This document shows, piece after piece, positions 1 through 12,218 of a stretch of DNA of 64,000 nucleotides. The position numbers and the translations under genes are program-made. This stretch comes from Magnolia sinica (taxonomy: Eukaryota > Streptophyta > Magnoliopsida > Magnoliales > Magnoliaceae): assembly GCF_029962835.1 (NCBI RefSeq), contig NC_080582.1, positions 24,932,032 through 24,996,031 on the forward strand. Reading direction: 5' to 3'. Positions within the stretch are counted from its first letter, which is position 1, and every line of letters starts with the position of its first letter. The notes beneath the pieces are model-generated. The model ran no database searches and was not told the origin of the DNA. It saw only the letters and a list, made by a program, of their open reading frames with translations.

Positions 1-344
1 TTCAGGGTATGACAAAATCTCTCCCTCTTTTCCTATGTGAGAAGATAGGTAGGTTCGTCTACAAGTCCTTATCGAATAGGCCTTGTGTACAAAAACTGTA
101 TGTTGGATCCACAAGTCATCTTTTTTCATTTGACATGTTCCATTTTTTTAGAAGCTCATTTAACCTATCCATTAGGGTCACCCTACCATGATAATTGGAC
201 ACCCAAAATCAAAATGATCCAATGATCATTTGGGCTATCATGTGAATTCATAGGTTTTAGACTGGTTGTCCATTATTTGCTATGGTGTAGCCAGACACAA
301 ATTAGGTGATGCTCTAGGTGGTGTGTTGATGTGTTAGGTGTTAT
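1..344. other. Unassigned non-coding edge
   Basis: AT-rich sequence at the window edge. I see no splice-bounded exon, long plausible frame or repeat boundary here. It may be the remainder of a repeat that begins outside the window. Confidence 0.4.
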
Positions 345-767
345 GGGGCCGACGTGATGTATGTGTATTATATCAATGTCGCCCATAAATATTTTCAACT
401 CCTTTTAAGGCATGAACCAAACAATGAAGCATAATCGAACCTCAAGAGGACCACACCACAAGAAACAATGGGGATAATGACAACCACGATTAAAACCTTT
501 ATAGGGCTACTATAATATTTATTTTTCATCCAACCTTTTTATAATGTCAATCAAATCGGGATGAAGAGAAAACATAAATATTATCCTAATTCAAAATTTT
601 TGTGGCCCTATGAAATTTCTAACGGTGGGCATTCAATCACCACTATTTCCTATGGTGTGGTCCACTTGAATGTCATATCCATATTGTTTTTGGGTTCATA
701 CCCTAAAACAAAGGGACAAAATAGATGGACATTATGCATATAAAACACATACATCACGTTGGGCCCA
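345..767. repeat. Fold-back (MITE-like) element of the GGGCCCAC family
   Basis: The left end reads GGGGCCGACGTGATGTATGT. The right end, read on the minus strand, begins GGGCCCAACGTGATGTATGT, so the two ends are inverted repeats. The inside is also an imperfect palindrome: the block near 455-495 (ACCACACCACAAGAAACAAT) is mirrored near 640-665 (ATTTCCTATGGTGTGGTCC). No protein is encoded. Half copies and whole copies of this family recur across the window, for example near 3005-3130, 49088-49353 and 63350 onward, and inside the long LTRs. I did not find an unambiguous target duplication, so the superfamily is open. Confidence 0.6.
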
Positions 768-1084
768 ACAACGCCCAACACATGGACAAAACATGGTTGA
801 GGTGTGACCAATCTAATGAATTTTTGGCCCAATTTTTTGAACATTCCATCACTATCGTGGGGATTACTATAAGGCACAGGTTGGATGGGATATACACAAT
901 AAAAAGGAAAAATAAATATTTCCATAAAAAAATCCAAATTAATATAAGGGATTGGCTTGGTTTTTTGATCGTTAATATTTTATAGTGGGCAACCCTAATG
1001 GACAGTCTGCATGTCCCGGACACACCCTTTGTGGCCTCTCAATTTCAAATTTCTACATGTGATATATACGGGCATGCTAGAACC
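768..1084. other. Unassigned non-coding stretch
   Basis: AT-rich sequence between the fold-back element and the hAT element. No exon or repeat boundary was recognised. The last eight bases (CTAGAACC, 1077-1084) are the left target duplication of the hAT element that follows. Confidence 0.4.
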
Positions 1085-1450
1085 TAGAGCCGAGTAGGAC
1101 CTGACTCGATCCGGCAGATCCGACTCGTCCAACTCGGTCAAATCTGACTTGACCCAAACCGAATGCCAGAGTCAAGTTCGGATCGAATAGACCCATGTGG
1201 ATCCGAATCTCGACCGAGTCGAGTTCAGGTTACTCGGGTTACATAGTAACCCGACCTGACTCGATTCGAAATCTGATCCAGTTGGACTCGATCCGATCCG
1301 AAACCCGACTCAAATCGGGTACTATATATACAAAATTAGAGAGGTGCATTCGGGTTTGTTCTAATTTGTTTTGATTCGGTCTTGTGATTTCCACAGAACC
1401 TGCAGATAGACCACGCCAAAGTATGTGGGTGTGGAGTACTGAGATTAAAA

Positions 1451-1499
<49 letters not shown>

Positions 1500-2071
1500 C
1501 TGAAAAGGAGAGAGGTGCATTCACGCAGAAACGCTTCTTCTTTGGGAGCTAAAACTGTCACTGGTTCTCCATTCCTATTTTACTTTCTTTCTTTCTTTTT
1601 TTTCTTTTTTCTTTTTTAGAAGTAGAGAGGTCTTAGTCGTAGTACACAAGCGAGTCATTTCTTATTTGCTAGTCTGGTTTTGTGTGAAGTTTGATGCATT
1701 GCCACTAGGAAATATTAAAAGTGGAATATGGATGCGGATTGCGTACTAAGTAAACTCTTTGGGGCCCACCATAATTTATGTATTTTATCCACTCTGTCCA
1801 TCCATTTTACTAGATAATTATAGGGCTTGAGCCCAAAAAATGAAACATATCCAAAGTCAAATGAACCACATCATAGAAAACATTGATCTTTTGACCCGAT
1901 TCGAACCGTAGCCAACTCAATCCGACTCAATATCTCTGACCGAGTCGGACTCGGTGCGAGTCAGACCAGCCAAGATTTGGTTCAGATCGAGTTCAGGTCA
2001 GGGTCTTGACAATACCAGATTGAGTCGAGTTGGACCTAATTCAGTCCGACTCGACTCGATGCCCACCTCTA
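1085..2071. mobile_element. Non-autonomous hAT transposon
   Basis: This is a 987-bp element with 8-bp flanking direct repeats, CTAGAACC (1077-1084) and CTAGAACT (2072-2079), matching at 7 of 8 bases; 8 bp is the hAT duplication length. The right end, read inward, is TAGAGGTGGGCATCGAGTCG, the TAGRGGTGGGCA style typical of plant hAT ends. The left end starts TAGAGCCGAGTAGGACC. Both subterminal regions (about 1090-1320 and 1890-2060) are packed with degenerate CGAGTCGG/CCGACTCGA motifs in both orientations, as expected of transposase-binding repeats. The inside holds a (GA)n microsatellite (about 1453-1497) and a fold-back fragment (about 1761-1815). No transposase is encoded. Confidence 0.75.
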
Positions 2072-2079
2072 CTAGAACT

Positions 2080-3302
2080 GACTGTATGGCTTGATTCCAA
2101 CCTAACAACTATAACCCTAAGTGCCAGGATAGGTAAATATGTGTCGATCGGATGGGTGTTGGCAGACCAGAAGCTATATGCAATCAACACATTGTTGCTT
2201 CACTAAATAAATTGTTTATATGGTAGTGTCAGATACTGAGATTTCCGTTATATGCATTTGTATCATGCTTATGTTGTGGATCATTTACATAACTACTTGT
2301 TAGGTTATTACTTATTCTGTTGATTGAAAAAACATCTAAGATCAAAAAAGGAATCAAAGCCTCTAGTCTTCATTCTAGAGATTGGCTGTAATAATAAAGA
2401 TTTTCTATTTTGTTTTATTATTTAAATAATAATTTATGATGTGGTTGGAGATTAGTCAAATGGATGTTTTGACATCACTTATTTACCATGATGAATAGTT
2501 CTTTGGGAGATCATGGAAAATATTTTACAAAAAAAAAAAAAAAACACGAGAGTTTTGTTTGAATACATCAAGTATTGTACATCTTCATTTTAGCCTTTGA
2601 ATCTATGCCATCTTCCAATGATCCAAATTGTTTATATGCCAAGACTCATTTTATATGGTGGAAAGAAGACAAATAAAAGCTCCTTTATGTTGGATCCATC
2701 TTATTAATGGTTTGAATCACCAAACCATGGGCCTTAGATATATGGAACTCTACACATGTTTAACCAAATGTGAATGAGAACAAAGTCTTCCCAGTCCAAT
2801 TGCATAGACGCGGATAAAATCGACTCAGGTGGGCTGCACCATATAAAATCATGCTTAAAACATCTAAAAGCAATTGGTGAGGCTAACCTAAGCAATTGTG
2901 GGATAGCCAATATTTGCATATTGTAGCTCATACCATGATGATTACCTGGCATGCAAATTAATGAGGATGATCTGCTCATTGGGTAGGCAGCACCATTTCA
3001 CCGAATCTATAGGTCAAGCTGTGTGGTGTGGTCCTCTCAAGCTTTGGATTCTAATTAGGCCCATTCCTTAAAATAACCTTGCAAAATGGATGGACGGTGT
3101 GGATATAACATATCATCGTGGGACCCACATAACTTGGTGACATTAACACACTAGGCAATCCACTTCCATTATATAATATTCAAACCTAGCAAATCTCCAC
3201 CGTCAATATAAAGAACTCTTACAGCTGCTGAAATTAGTTACCATGTGGCTCCCAACTTGAACGGTCCATGTATAATTAATCACGGATTAGATGGTTTGGA
3301 GA
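2080..3302. other. Non-coding stretch with a fold-back half copy
   Basis: No gene was recognised. Bases about 3005-3135 match one arm of the GGGCCCAC fold-back family: a GTGTGGTGTGGTCCTCTCAA arm followed by a segment ending near ATCATCGTGGGACCCACAT. The remainder is AT-rich unique-looking sequence with short A runs (about 2528-2544). Confidence 0.4.
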
Positions 3303-3700
3303 CACTATGCCAAAATCGCTGATTTGTGATGGACCAAATCCGTCGTAAAACCAAATAAACGACGGACTTCATTCGTCGCTTGGTCCGTCGCTGTTTACTA
3401 GGTCTTTTTTTTTTCGACGGATAAAAACCGTCGTTTAATCTACGACTGAAAAGATCCGTCGCAACATAGCGACGAATAAAATCTGTCGTAAAAAATAAAA
3501 AATCCGTCGGTAAAATTCAAAAATTAGTCGTCACTAAAAACATTAGTGACGGATAAGGTCCATCGCTAATATGAGTAAGCAATGGACCACAAATCCGTCG
3601 TTAATTTTAACGGTCAGAAATTAGCGACGGATACGGTCCGTCGCTAATATGAGTATGTGACGGACCTCAAATTCGTCGTCGATTTTCAATGTTCAGAAAT
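3303..3700. mobile_element. One terminus of a CACTA (En/Spm) element
   Basis: The block begins CACTATGCCAAAATCGCTGA, a CACTA-type terminal inverted repeat. About 400 bp follow, filled with short subterminal repeats of CCGTCGTAAA / GACGGATxxGGTCCGTCGC in both orientations. Phrases such as TCCGTCGCTAATATGAGTA recur with small changes. This is the usual architecture of a CACTA end. I could not find a matching TTTTGGCATAGTG end downstream, so the element is truncated or its partner end lies outside the window or is decayed. Confidence 0.6.
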
Positions 3701-5406
3701 TAGATCGATAATTTTTTATTATTAATTTTTTAATCTTGCACCTGATAGTCATTCAAAAAATAATTCACACTATTGTTTGATAAGAATCCTATTCAGAAAA
3801 TTGGTAATAACTCAATTCAATAAAAGAGGAAATGAAGTGGCCCACTCTAACAAAAATTGACTTTAACCCTCGTAACTAAACACTTCTTACCTGGAACTTC
3901 AACTATTTGCTATGCCTTGCCTTGAATTGGCTACTTAGTATCTTCTCTTGTTCAACCTTCTTTTAAGCCCTTCCTACAAATATTACAAACAACCAGATTC
4001 AATCCAAGAAAAGACTAGTTTAGTCAACCCTTCACATATTACAAATAACCAGCTCAAATCCATGAAAAGTGAATAGTTTAATCAACTAAAACCAATTAAC
4101 AAAATAAAATATTAGAATTCTTCCTAGCCATTAGAGGTTCAGGTAAGAGCATTTCTTAACCTCATAGCATTCACTGGGAGAGCACAATACAGTTTGAAAA
4201 GATCTTTAGATGTTTGAATCAATACACAACAACACAATGCAATCTGCATTTAATGCACTAGTGTCTAAGAAAATGACCAAATGAAAGTGTAGGAACCGCG
4301 AAATTCCTATTTCCCAACAAGATACACCTTCATAATGAGAAGATAGCAACTTGTCAGTGCTTGTAACTGCTTTCATTTATGAAACTGCATCTCTATTACC
4401 ATTTGGTCCATGAAACCAGACCCAAAAAACATATCTTTGATTCCCCCATCCATCCATTCAACCATCATACAGTTATATTCATAAATACATACACATAAAT
4501 GTATCATACGATTATATACATATGAAGGGATGGACTTGTTTTAGACCATTCATCCAATGCACTCTACCATTATTTGGCCACAAACCACAAAAAATAAAAA
4601 AAATAATAAAATAAAAATAAAAAATTGCCTTTTTTGGACAATCCTACCCATTCCCAACCGTCTTATCAATGAACTTTTCATTCAAGACGAGCCATTGCTA
4701 GCCTGTCTTTAGTGTCCATTTATACAAAACTGGTTAAACAGGATTGTCCAACCACTGATCTTCTTTTTTTAGAGGTCCATTCCCAATTGGACCTGCTGTA
4801 CATATGGTTAGGATATCATCTGCATATATGATGCATATGGTTACGAAATAAAACTTTAGAGTGAGAATGGATCTGATTGAATAAAATATCAGAACAACAG
4901 AAAATAGATACGTTGAAATTATGCTTCAGGAAGGGCTCCTTTCTTGGATGCCTAATTAGAATATAGTTCTAAACTCTGTGATTCAACTGAAACGCCACTC
5001 AGTGAGACACCAAGCCAAGAGAAACTCGCTTACGATTGTGACTCGGTCCAGGTCGACAAGGCTCATACCCAAATGCTCATACCCAACCGGTTGGAAGATA
5101 TTGAAAAGTTACCGTCTGTATGTTTTTATGTCTGTACATATGTACATACATATTTATGTATGGTTGGACAATAGGCTACTATCTGCCAGCGGATATAACT
5201 TTCAAAATGCATTTGTGTGCAACATCCAACCTGTCTAATTGGTTAACCCCACTTTGAGGATTACCTTGTGTAAAATTCAGCCCCATCCACTCATCAGGTA
5301 GACAACACTTACTATTTTGTTATTTATCAGCAGATATACTTGAGGTTATCTGCTGGGTGGACAACAACGTATCGGCAAAGAGCAATTCTAGTGTAAATCT
5401 ATATAT
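3701..5406. other. Unassigned non-coding stretch
   Basis: AT-rich sequence without a recognisable coding exon. It may be the inside of the CACTA element that starts at 3303, but I see no transposase motif. A region near 4930-5100 is less AT-rich and contains a short open frame, but its protein matches nothing I know. Confidence 0.35.
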
Positions 5407-5414
5407 GTATGTAT

Positions 5415-5803
5415 GGAGTTTTGCTAAGCCCACACGTGTCTACAAGTCAGCTAATGCACCACCCACTGTATATGCTAGTATGGTAGGCCAGTGAAACATC
5501 CAAGCCATCCACTAGGTGGAGTTCACTGTGTAGAGCCCAAAGATAAAGGTGGTCCATTCAGTTGGTGTGCCATGATAGTAGAAATAAGCCGAGCGGATTA
5601 GAAAACTTTGCTATTTTTTTTTCACAACCGTACATTCGTTCAGTTGATTGTGGCCCACTTGACTAGTGGACTGACCTGATTCTTGGGATAGGGAAACTCA
5701 TCATGATGGATGGCTTAGACATTCTGCTTGTGCGTCTTGCTAGAATATGTGGTGGCATGTGCATTAGCTGACTTGAACATGCATGTGGGCTTAGCAAAGC
5801 TCT
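5415..5803. mobile_element. MITE with ~50-bp terminal inverted repeats
   Basis: A 389-bp element flanked by 8-bp repeats GTATGTAT (5407-5414) and GTATGCAT (5804-5811), 7 of 8 identical. The left end GGAGTTTTGCTAAGCCCACA and the minus-strand right end AGAGCTTTGCTAAGCCCACA match at 18 of 20 bases. The similarity runs on for about 50 bp through the shared phrase CAAGTCAGCTAATGCAC. No ORF is present. The 8-bp duplication suggests hAT, but a Mutator-type origin is not excluded. Confidence 0.75.
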
Positions 5804-6164
5804 GTATGCATCAGCCAGGGGCAATTTTTCCCATGCAAATAGTTTTCAGAGGATCATGAACTTTGGATTTTCAAGGAACATGGGGAGGAATTTGAAACAA
5901 ACGTAACATGTATTTAGGTAATTTGGAGGCATACGCGTGTGTAGCAACCAACGTTTCAGATTGTACCTGTCAGCCCCATCAACAGTGTGGAGTTTACCTC
6001 CACTGGGAATAGGGGCATTTTTGCTGTTTTAAAATGTTGCTGCAATATGTGAGTAGCTAGATGATTATCTGATCACTTGATTTTCATTTTATGAGATATC
6101 TCTGTGTTGGTCCATCATATCAGTGGTTATGATTTTTTTAGGCATGCGTGCTGCAAGAAATTCG

Positions 6165-6740
6165 ATCAATTAAATGATTAAAACTTCTAAAATAAACTGT
6201 TTGTAGCAACTTTTGCGTCGTTGCAAAAAATAATGTTATGCGACGACACTCAATTCGTCGCATAAAGTGGACATTAACGACAAGAATTGAAAAGTCCTTC
6301 CCGCCATGTAATTTTCTGTGAAAAAATTGGTGCGATAAGTTTTTACGATAACAATTGCAGCTCGTCACAAAAATATTAAATATTGGTGACGATCTACAAT
6401 GTTGTTACAAATACTATATCTTTTCGCAATAAAATTACATTCGTCGCAAAAATTTTAAGTTGATATTTTTTGCAATGAGGTAACTTAGTCGTCGCAAAAA
6501 GACTTATGGAAAAAAAGTCTAATTTTGTATTTTTACAACGAGCTTAACTAATTGTCGCTAAAGCCACTTTTTGCAACAACTTTTGTGTCATCGCAAAGTT
6601 TTTTTTTTTTTTTTCATGCGAAAAATTCATACGGCAAGTTTTAGTGATAAGTTTTGTGACGATAATTGAAGCTCGTTGCAAAAAATTTGACCATTAGCGA
6701 TGATTTAAAATACTATCGTAAATAGCAAATTTTGAGGTAG
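6165..6740. repeat. Subterminal-repeat-like block (GTCGCAAAAA family)
   Basis: A dense set of short repeats such as TCGTCGCAAAAA, TTGCGTCGTTGCAAAAAATA and GCTCGTTGCAAAAAATTTG occurs in both orientations, interleaved with AT-rich spacers. This resembles the end zone of a CACTA or Mutator-like DNA transposon, but I could not locate a terminal CACTA or a duplicated target. The motif differs from the block at 3303-3700 (CGTCGTAAA/GACGGAT), so the two may belong to different families. Confidence 0.4.
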
Positions 6741-8346
6741 GTCGTTGATGAATTTCTTCTGACATGACAATGGTCAAAATACGAGGTGACAGTATGCAAG
6801 AAGTCACATAGATTTTAGCAAACCATCCTATGAGTCACATGTGCCGGTGGAAATTGCACATGCCCTAAAAATAAATAAATAAATTATTTTTTAAGAAAAT
6901 AAATTCTCATATATATTAGAATAAGTTGTGACCCATTTGATTGGATGAATTTGATATGTAGCACACATGAAGAAGATTGGAAATCTCTACAAATGACAAA
7001 AAATAGAAAATAAAAAATCTAAAGAAGTCCGAAAAATGTAATAAATAGTAATGTATATAAATTACGTCACATTTGTTCAGATAAATTCGATATATATGTA
7101 GCGCACATGCACACACATTCAAAAGTATGAGAAAATGTAGAGAAAACAAAAGAATATATTTATTTATTAGTATTTTTTTAAAAAATCTAGAAGATGCAAT
7201 AAATACGTATGAATATTAAAATAAATTGTGTCGTGTTGGCTCGGACAAACGAGGAAGGTGCAATGGTGATCACGAATGTAACAATGGATCGCGAGAAAGA
7301 GTAAAGAGTAAAGAAAAAGAAGAAGAAAAGAAGGAAAAAACGAGAGGGGAAAAGAGATGAGAGAACCGAAACTATGATTTTGAATGACAAGCTTATCAAA
7401 AGAGCGTATCCAAACGTGTAGATTTCCTAAAATGTTTGAGTACTGAAACTATTTTTTTTTTCTAATTAGACCCTTCTCCATCTCCAGGATCATATCCAAA
7501 CGCATGGATGCAACCGCCACCATTTTAGGGATAAAAAGATGGACCTATCTAAACGCTTTCATTAGGTGGCTGGATCACGTTGATTTACGTAGACAACATT
7601 GGAAATTTGTAATCATCAGAAATTTACAATATATTACCATGGTAGTGGCTCATCCAAACACACCCTAAGAGCAAAAGAAATGATTAACAGTCATCATTAA
7701 ACAGGAAATAGTTGATCATCTGTTTATGATTTTTAACAGAGGCCGTCTATTCTCAGGACCTCTAGATGGACGGTCTGGATCCACCATTCCATACAGATAT
7801 TCATCAAAATACTATCTTAAGAGCAAACGTTACAACATGGCCCACCCTTACAGCTTTCCCGCGCCATCCGTACCCCAACCGAAATCCTTGACCAAAATAA
7901 ATAGGAATGAATAAGACAAAAAGCAGCAAAAACACCTAACATCAACGATCTTACAAAAAATAAGTAGGAGCAAAGCAACCGTTGGATTGCCCTTGCAGTA
8001 GAATGTCCGACGGCCAAGATGGGATACTGATGCGCTTGTTTGTACCATTCCCCAGGACGTGCCCACCTCCATCAATCATCGAATAATCCCCTCCAATCCT
8101 CATCTAATCCCTTCCAGTAACAAAAATTAAAAATCGGTAAGTAGAATTTGAAGGTCACAGGGACAGCGGGTTCGATATGCTCTTGATTAATTCAAAGTTG
8201 TTTATACGAGTAAAATGACTAAAATACCCTTAAAAATAAGTAAGGTAGTTGAGCCTCATAAGGTCCCATGTGATGTGTGCACGACATCCAGCCTACCAAA
8301 AGGTTTAATATTACGGTCATATGAACAGGAAATCACACTTGCCCAC
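6741..8346. other. AT-rich non-coding stretch
   Basis: No gene was recognised. A phrase near 7648-7668 (TCCAAACACACCCTAAG) matches the terminal style of many small plant DNA transposons, and a related phrase occurs near 21865-21881. Otherwise the region is AT-rich with short purine runs (about 7290-7360). Confidence 0.35.
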
Positions 8347-8935
8347 TGATGTAGAACGGGTCACAGACAGTTTCATGCCCAAGATGGACAAAGTGATCAA
8401 AGTCAAAAGTTATTAGGACCATCAGTACCCTAAAATAGACATAACTCGCAAACCAGAATGAGTTATTCGATGTACCATATATAATTTTGGGGTAAGAGAA
8501 GCTACTTTAGCCAACCAACCCTGCTATATCAGGTTCTCATGCCGAATTTGCGAGATTCCATCATATCGGTAATCGAAAGCCCTTTTAAATTTTGTTTTTA
8601 ATATTTAAAGTAAGTTTTAATTTGGTCATAACTATAGTGTGGTCAGGCCAAATTAGGCCTTTACTATTTTTGACTGAAAACCATGAAATCTAGTAGAAAT
8701 CATGACATATTATAAATGGTAAGTTTGCTATTTATACTAAGTCACGTTTTTAAGGAGCCAATGTTTGATATCATTATTTAAAGGATTGTAAATTTATTTC
8801 CATTATAATTAATTTATTTTTAAATTTATTAGAATTATTATTATTATTATTTTTCCTTATGAATTCAAGGCATCTCTCTAAGGAGTCTAGAGACGCTCCA
8901 TGGATTCGGAGTAGTTATTCCTACGTCACCTACAC
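8347..8935 (+). mobile_element. Solo LTR copy 1 of the TGATG...CATCA short-LTR family, 3' end degraded
   Basis: It starts TGATGTAGAACGGGTCACAG and runs parallel to the copies at 11258 and 40565. Shared landmarks, in the same order, are an AACCAGAATGAGTTATxC phrase, ACTTTAGCxACCCAACC, CGAGATTCCATCA, GTAAGTTTTAxTTTG and CATGAxxTCTAGTxGAAATC. The 3' end becomes unalignable after about 8916, so the terminal CATCA is missing. No coding capacity and no second LTR is near, so it is a solo LTR or LTR remnant. Confidence 0.6.
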
Positions 8936-9017
8936 CATAGGAAATAAAAAAATAAAAAACAAAAAAACATAAGCCATCCTAAAACCTACGAATCAAGTGT
9001 CCCTCAAAGTGAATGAA

Positions 9018-10445
9018 TCAGCATTGAATTTTGGTGCATTTGATGATCATTATTAGTAACTTTATCTTCCCAAAAAGCCCAATAAATAACAGCTTTGTCA
9101 AAATAAAGAAATTATAAGTTACGAGGAAAGAATATACCATGCTCATGTCGACTTCGATGCCAGGGAGGTGGCTGATTTTCCAGCGGTCTGCACCTTTACC
9201 CTCTTTTATGTTCTTCCAAAATTCCGTGCGAAGATTAACAAACCCGATCAATTTGAGGTGAGTGAGATGTTTGATACCAAAAGGCACTGTCATTAACGAC
9301 GTGCAACTCCGAATGCTTAGCTTCTGAAGGCATGGAATTGCTCCTTTATCCAATCTCACTAATTTCAGTCGCTCTGAAGACATAGTGTTAATGAGTTGAG
9401 CCTTTGAAACCCTCCACCCTTACAACATAACTCTTTTCCATCATAAGCTCCATCTAGTTTGAGCTGTATCAGATTTGAAAGATGTTGCAGGGCACTAAAT
9501 GAGTTTTCCTCCAATCGTTAATATTCTAATCTCAAGCATACGAGGTTCGAAAGCGATGGAATCCAGTGAAGCAGCTCTTCTAAACGCCCTATCAAGTCTA
9601 CATGTCCAAGGAGAGGTGGAGTAGCTGATAGATACTTCAAATCGAGTAGCGCATGCCGAGACGCAATCCCTGTTTTTACTGAAGAAGCAAAAAGCGAGGA
9701 AAGGCATATCATCTTCTCAATAGAAGAACACAAACCGAATCCATCTTCACTTTTCAACTTTGAAATACCTAGCCATTTGAGCTGGGTCAGATTTCCTAGC
9801 TCTCGTATCACATCACCATTGCCTTGGTCTGCCTTTATATAGCCCAAGTGCTGTAGGGATCTTAAACTCCCTACTCCATCAGTCATCTTAACCCCTCCCA
9901 TACGAGTAGTCATTAGAGGATGCGCAATGAGAAGGCATGGATTCTGGAGTTTGACAATACTGGTGGGCAGCTCCTGGATCTGTGTCATGAAGGTCCAACA
10001 TCTCTAGGTTTTTAAGCTTACCAATGGATTCTGGGAGTGTCCTAATCCATGTTTTTCTCAAATTCATTAATCTCAGATGTAATAGGTTTACAATCTTGCT
10101 TGGAAAAATCTGTATACCTGTGCCCTCTAAATCCAAAACCTTCAGCAACCTAAAGCCATAAAATTCCTTCATTAAAGAGTCGGGCAATCTTTCTCCTCGG
10201 AACATGACAACGGTACGAACATGGGACAAGTTCTTCTTTGGAGAAATCCCCCTATTGTAATCCATCCCTAGGTGTCGGGTTTTATCACTTGGGTTTGTTC
10301 CAATTAGGAATGTTACGAATTTCTCTTCCCTAGCTTTTGAAAGAATGATCTCACGCACAACATCTTAGATCTGTCCAACTTCAATGGAAACACCCTTCAG
10401 CAATTTTGCTTCTTCGAGTAGCAAAGAATTCAACTTGGCGAGGAG
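9018..10445 (-). pseudogene. NLR (CC-NB-LRR) resistance-gene pseudogene, LRR part only
   Basis: Read on the minus strand, the segment encodes the end of an RPM1-type NB-ARC/LRR boundary (VVREIILSKAREEKFVTFL, about 10370-10310). A leucine-rich-repeat domain follows, with motifs such as LLKVLDLEGTGIQIFPSKI, LPESIGKLKNLEMLDLHDT, LCSSIEKMICLSSL and GAIPCLQKLSIRSCTSLMTV. NLR proteins of this kind are cytoplasmic immune receptors. The P-loop, kinase-2 and GLPL motifs and the coiled coil are absent upstream. The frame is broken: in-frame TAA near 10366, a frameshift near 9975, an in-frame TAA near 9520, and another frameshift near 9390. It is therefore a 5'-truncated, multiply disabled relic. The LRR family call is firm; the subgroup is inferred from the wording of the repeats. 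Confidence 0.85.
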
Positions 10446-11139
10446 AAAGCTCACAACACTCTCTACAGGCATATGTGTGTTTTAGTCTCTCTCAGCAACA
10501 CACGTTTATCTATTATATCTGTTTTGTGGGAAATCAATCATATTTGTAGGCGGACAACAACTAGAGTGATAGTTCACCACTGTTTCTTCACTTATTCAGC
10601 CGGGCTATAGATGAAAGACCCATTCATCTACGGTGATGCTCATGACCCTTAGTTTTGGGCCCACTCGATGAAATCACAACCGTGGTCACAATCATGGAGA
10701 TTTGAAGATCTTGTCCGAGTACGTCATTCACATATGGTGGACATCTACATAATGAGCGTTCACATAGCACTATAAGCCGGAGATTTTATTTTTTATTTTT
10801 TATTTATCCTTTGGGAACTGCTGAGAAATCCATCGAGGGGTTTTCTTCCTGACAACGGATCTAACCATCATAAGAAAACAGAGAAAGAAAGGACCGAAAA
10901 AAAAAAAAAAACTCACTTGGAAAGAAGACAATAAGAAGAAGACTGGCCACGAACAAGAGAGGCTCTGCAGCTGCCAAGTGGCCAATAAAGAGACATCAAC
11001 CACAACCTTGTTTTACCCTCCACAGAAAGCGCAAGAATGATTCCTTCTCCAGATGGGGCTCTTTCAATGTTTTTTTTCTTGTTTGTTTTCTTCTTGGATG
11101 GTTCCTTTTCTAGATGGGTTGTCTCATCAGGAGGCAGCT
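10446..11139. other. Unassigned stretch upstream of the NLR relic
   Basis: This is where the NB-ARC part of the NLR would lie on the minus strand, but no P-loop or kinase-2 motif is present. I see a poly-A run near 10898-10911 and no repeat boundary. Confidence 0.4.
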
Positions 11140-11257
11140 TTGGTTACATCCTTGCTTAACCGTTGTATATCTTCATGCTTGTGGCAAGCAGAAGATCTTG
11201 ATCCTCTGCTTGCCATAAGCAGAAAAATCTTGCTTATTACAATCTAATTAGACCATA
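11140..11257. repeat. Left part of a tandem-repeat array split by nested insertions
   Basis: The phrase CTTGTGGCAAGCAGAAGATC followed by TGCCATAAGCAGAAAAATC and TTATTACAATCTAATTAGAC is repeated almost unchanged at 23655-23745, on the other side of the solo LTR/CACTA nest. This shows that 11257 and 23568 were once adjacent and that the insertion target was itself a tandem array. Confidence 0.7.
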
Positions 11258-11615
11258 TGATGTAGAGCAGGTCACGTACAATTTCATGGCCAAGATGGAC
11301 TTGAAAAGGCCCGATCAGAGGTGGAAGTGGTCCAGACCGTCAAACCTTAAAACGGGTGTATCTTGTAAACCAGAATGAGTTATCCTATATATGATTTTAA
11401 GATAGGACAACATACTTTAGCTACCCAACCCTGCTATGCCGGGTTGCACACACAAAATTTACGAGATTCCATCAGATCGACAATCGGATTTTTGTTTTAT
11501 TTTCATTCTTGCCATTTATAGTAAGTTTTAGTTTGATTATAACTCTTCATCCATTGGGCTTTACGAGTTGTGTCCAACATGAAAATTGCTAGAATAATTA
11601 GGAGAATAGCATTGT
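11258..11615 (+). mobile_element. Solo LTR copy 2 (TGATG...CATCA family), left part
   Basis: It starts TGATGTAGAGCAGGTCACGT with the preceding 5 bp CCATA (11253-11257). The right part of the same LTR resumes at 23230 and ends ...CCTTCCCTGCATCA at 23567, followed by CCACA, giving a 4-of-5 target duplication. The two parts join into roughly 0.7 kb that aligns along its length with the copies at 8347 and 40565. The inverted termini TGATG/CATCA, the small size and the absence of internal sequence indicate a solo LTR. Confidence 0.75.
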
Positions 11616-11911
11616 CACTACACCAAAATGGCAGTTCTGGAACGACCGGGATTTTGGTTTAAAAACGGCTCTGAGCCGTTTCTGATTCAAAACGGTTATA
11701 AACCGTACCACAATTTGTTGCTGTTTTCACCGCTATGTTGTTATTTCCACAGTTTTGTTGATGTGTCTCAATTGAGTGTTGGATATTCTTATTTTTCATT
11801 ATTTAGATCTATTGTTTTATTTTAAAACATATGGATGGAATGGATTCGATTAGAAGCCTCTCAGTGGACCCCATAAGCCCAAGCGTCACATTACTTTAGA
11901 TATGCCGCAGA

Positions 11912-12140
11912 CTACCGAACCATTTTAACCCTCACATTACGCCAAAACCGTAGCCTCCTTTCGCATTCGTCTTCCTCACCCTCTCCCTCTCTCAATCTCC
12001 CTCTCCCTCTCGCTCTCCCGATCTCAACCCTCTCTCGATCTCCCTCCCACTCTCCCTCCTCTCTCGATCTCCCTCTCCCTCTTCCTCTTCCGATCTCGAC
12101 CCTCTCTCTCTCGATCTCCCTCTCCCTCTCCCTGTCCGAC
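11912..12140. repeat. Low-complexity CT-rich tract
   Basis: Repeats of CTCCCTCTC, CGATCTC and CCCTCTCTC over about 200 bp, just upstream of the LC8 fragment. It resembles the pyrimidine-rich 5' untranslated leader of many plant genes and was possibly captured with LC8. The purine-rich open frame on the minus strand is a by-product of this composition. Confidence 0.55.
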
Positions 12141-12218
12141 TCTAGATCTGACAGTCCCCACACGGTATTGTAGAAGCAATAGCAGCAGCTCTGTATGGGG
12201 TGTATCGCAGCTCTAAAA

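Noticed and set aside
3303..6740. One CACTA element spanning from the CACTATGCC end to the GTCGCAAAAA block
   Set aside because: The subterminal motifs differ between the two blocks and no TTTTGGCATAGTG end is present near 6740, so joining them is unsupported.
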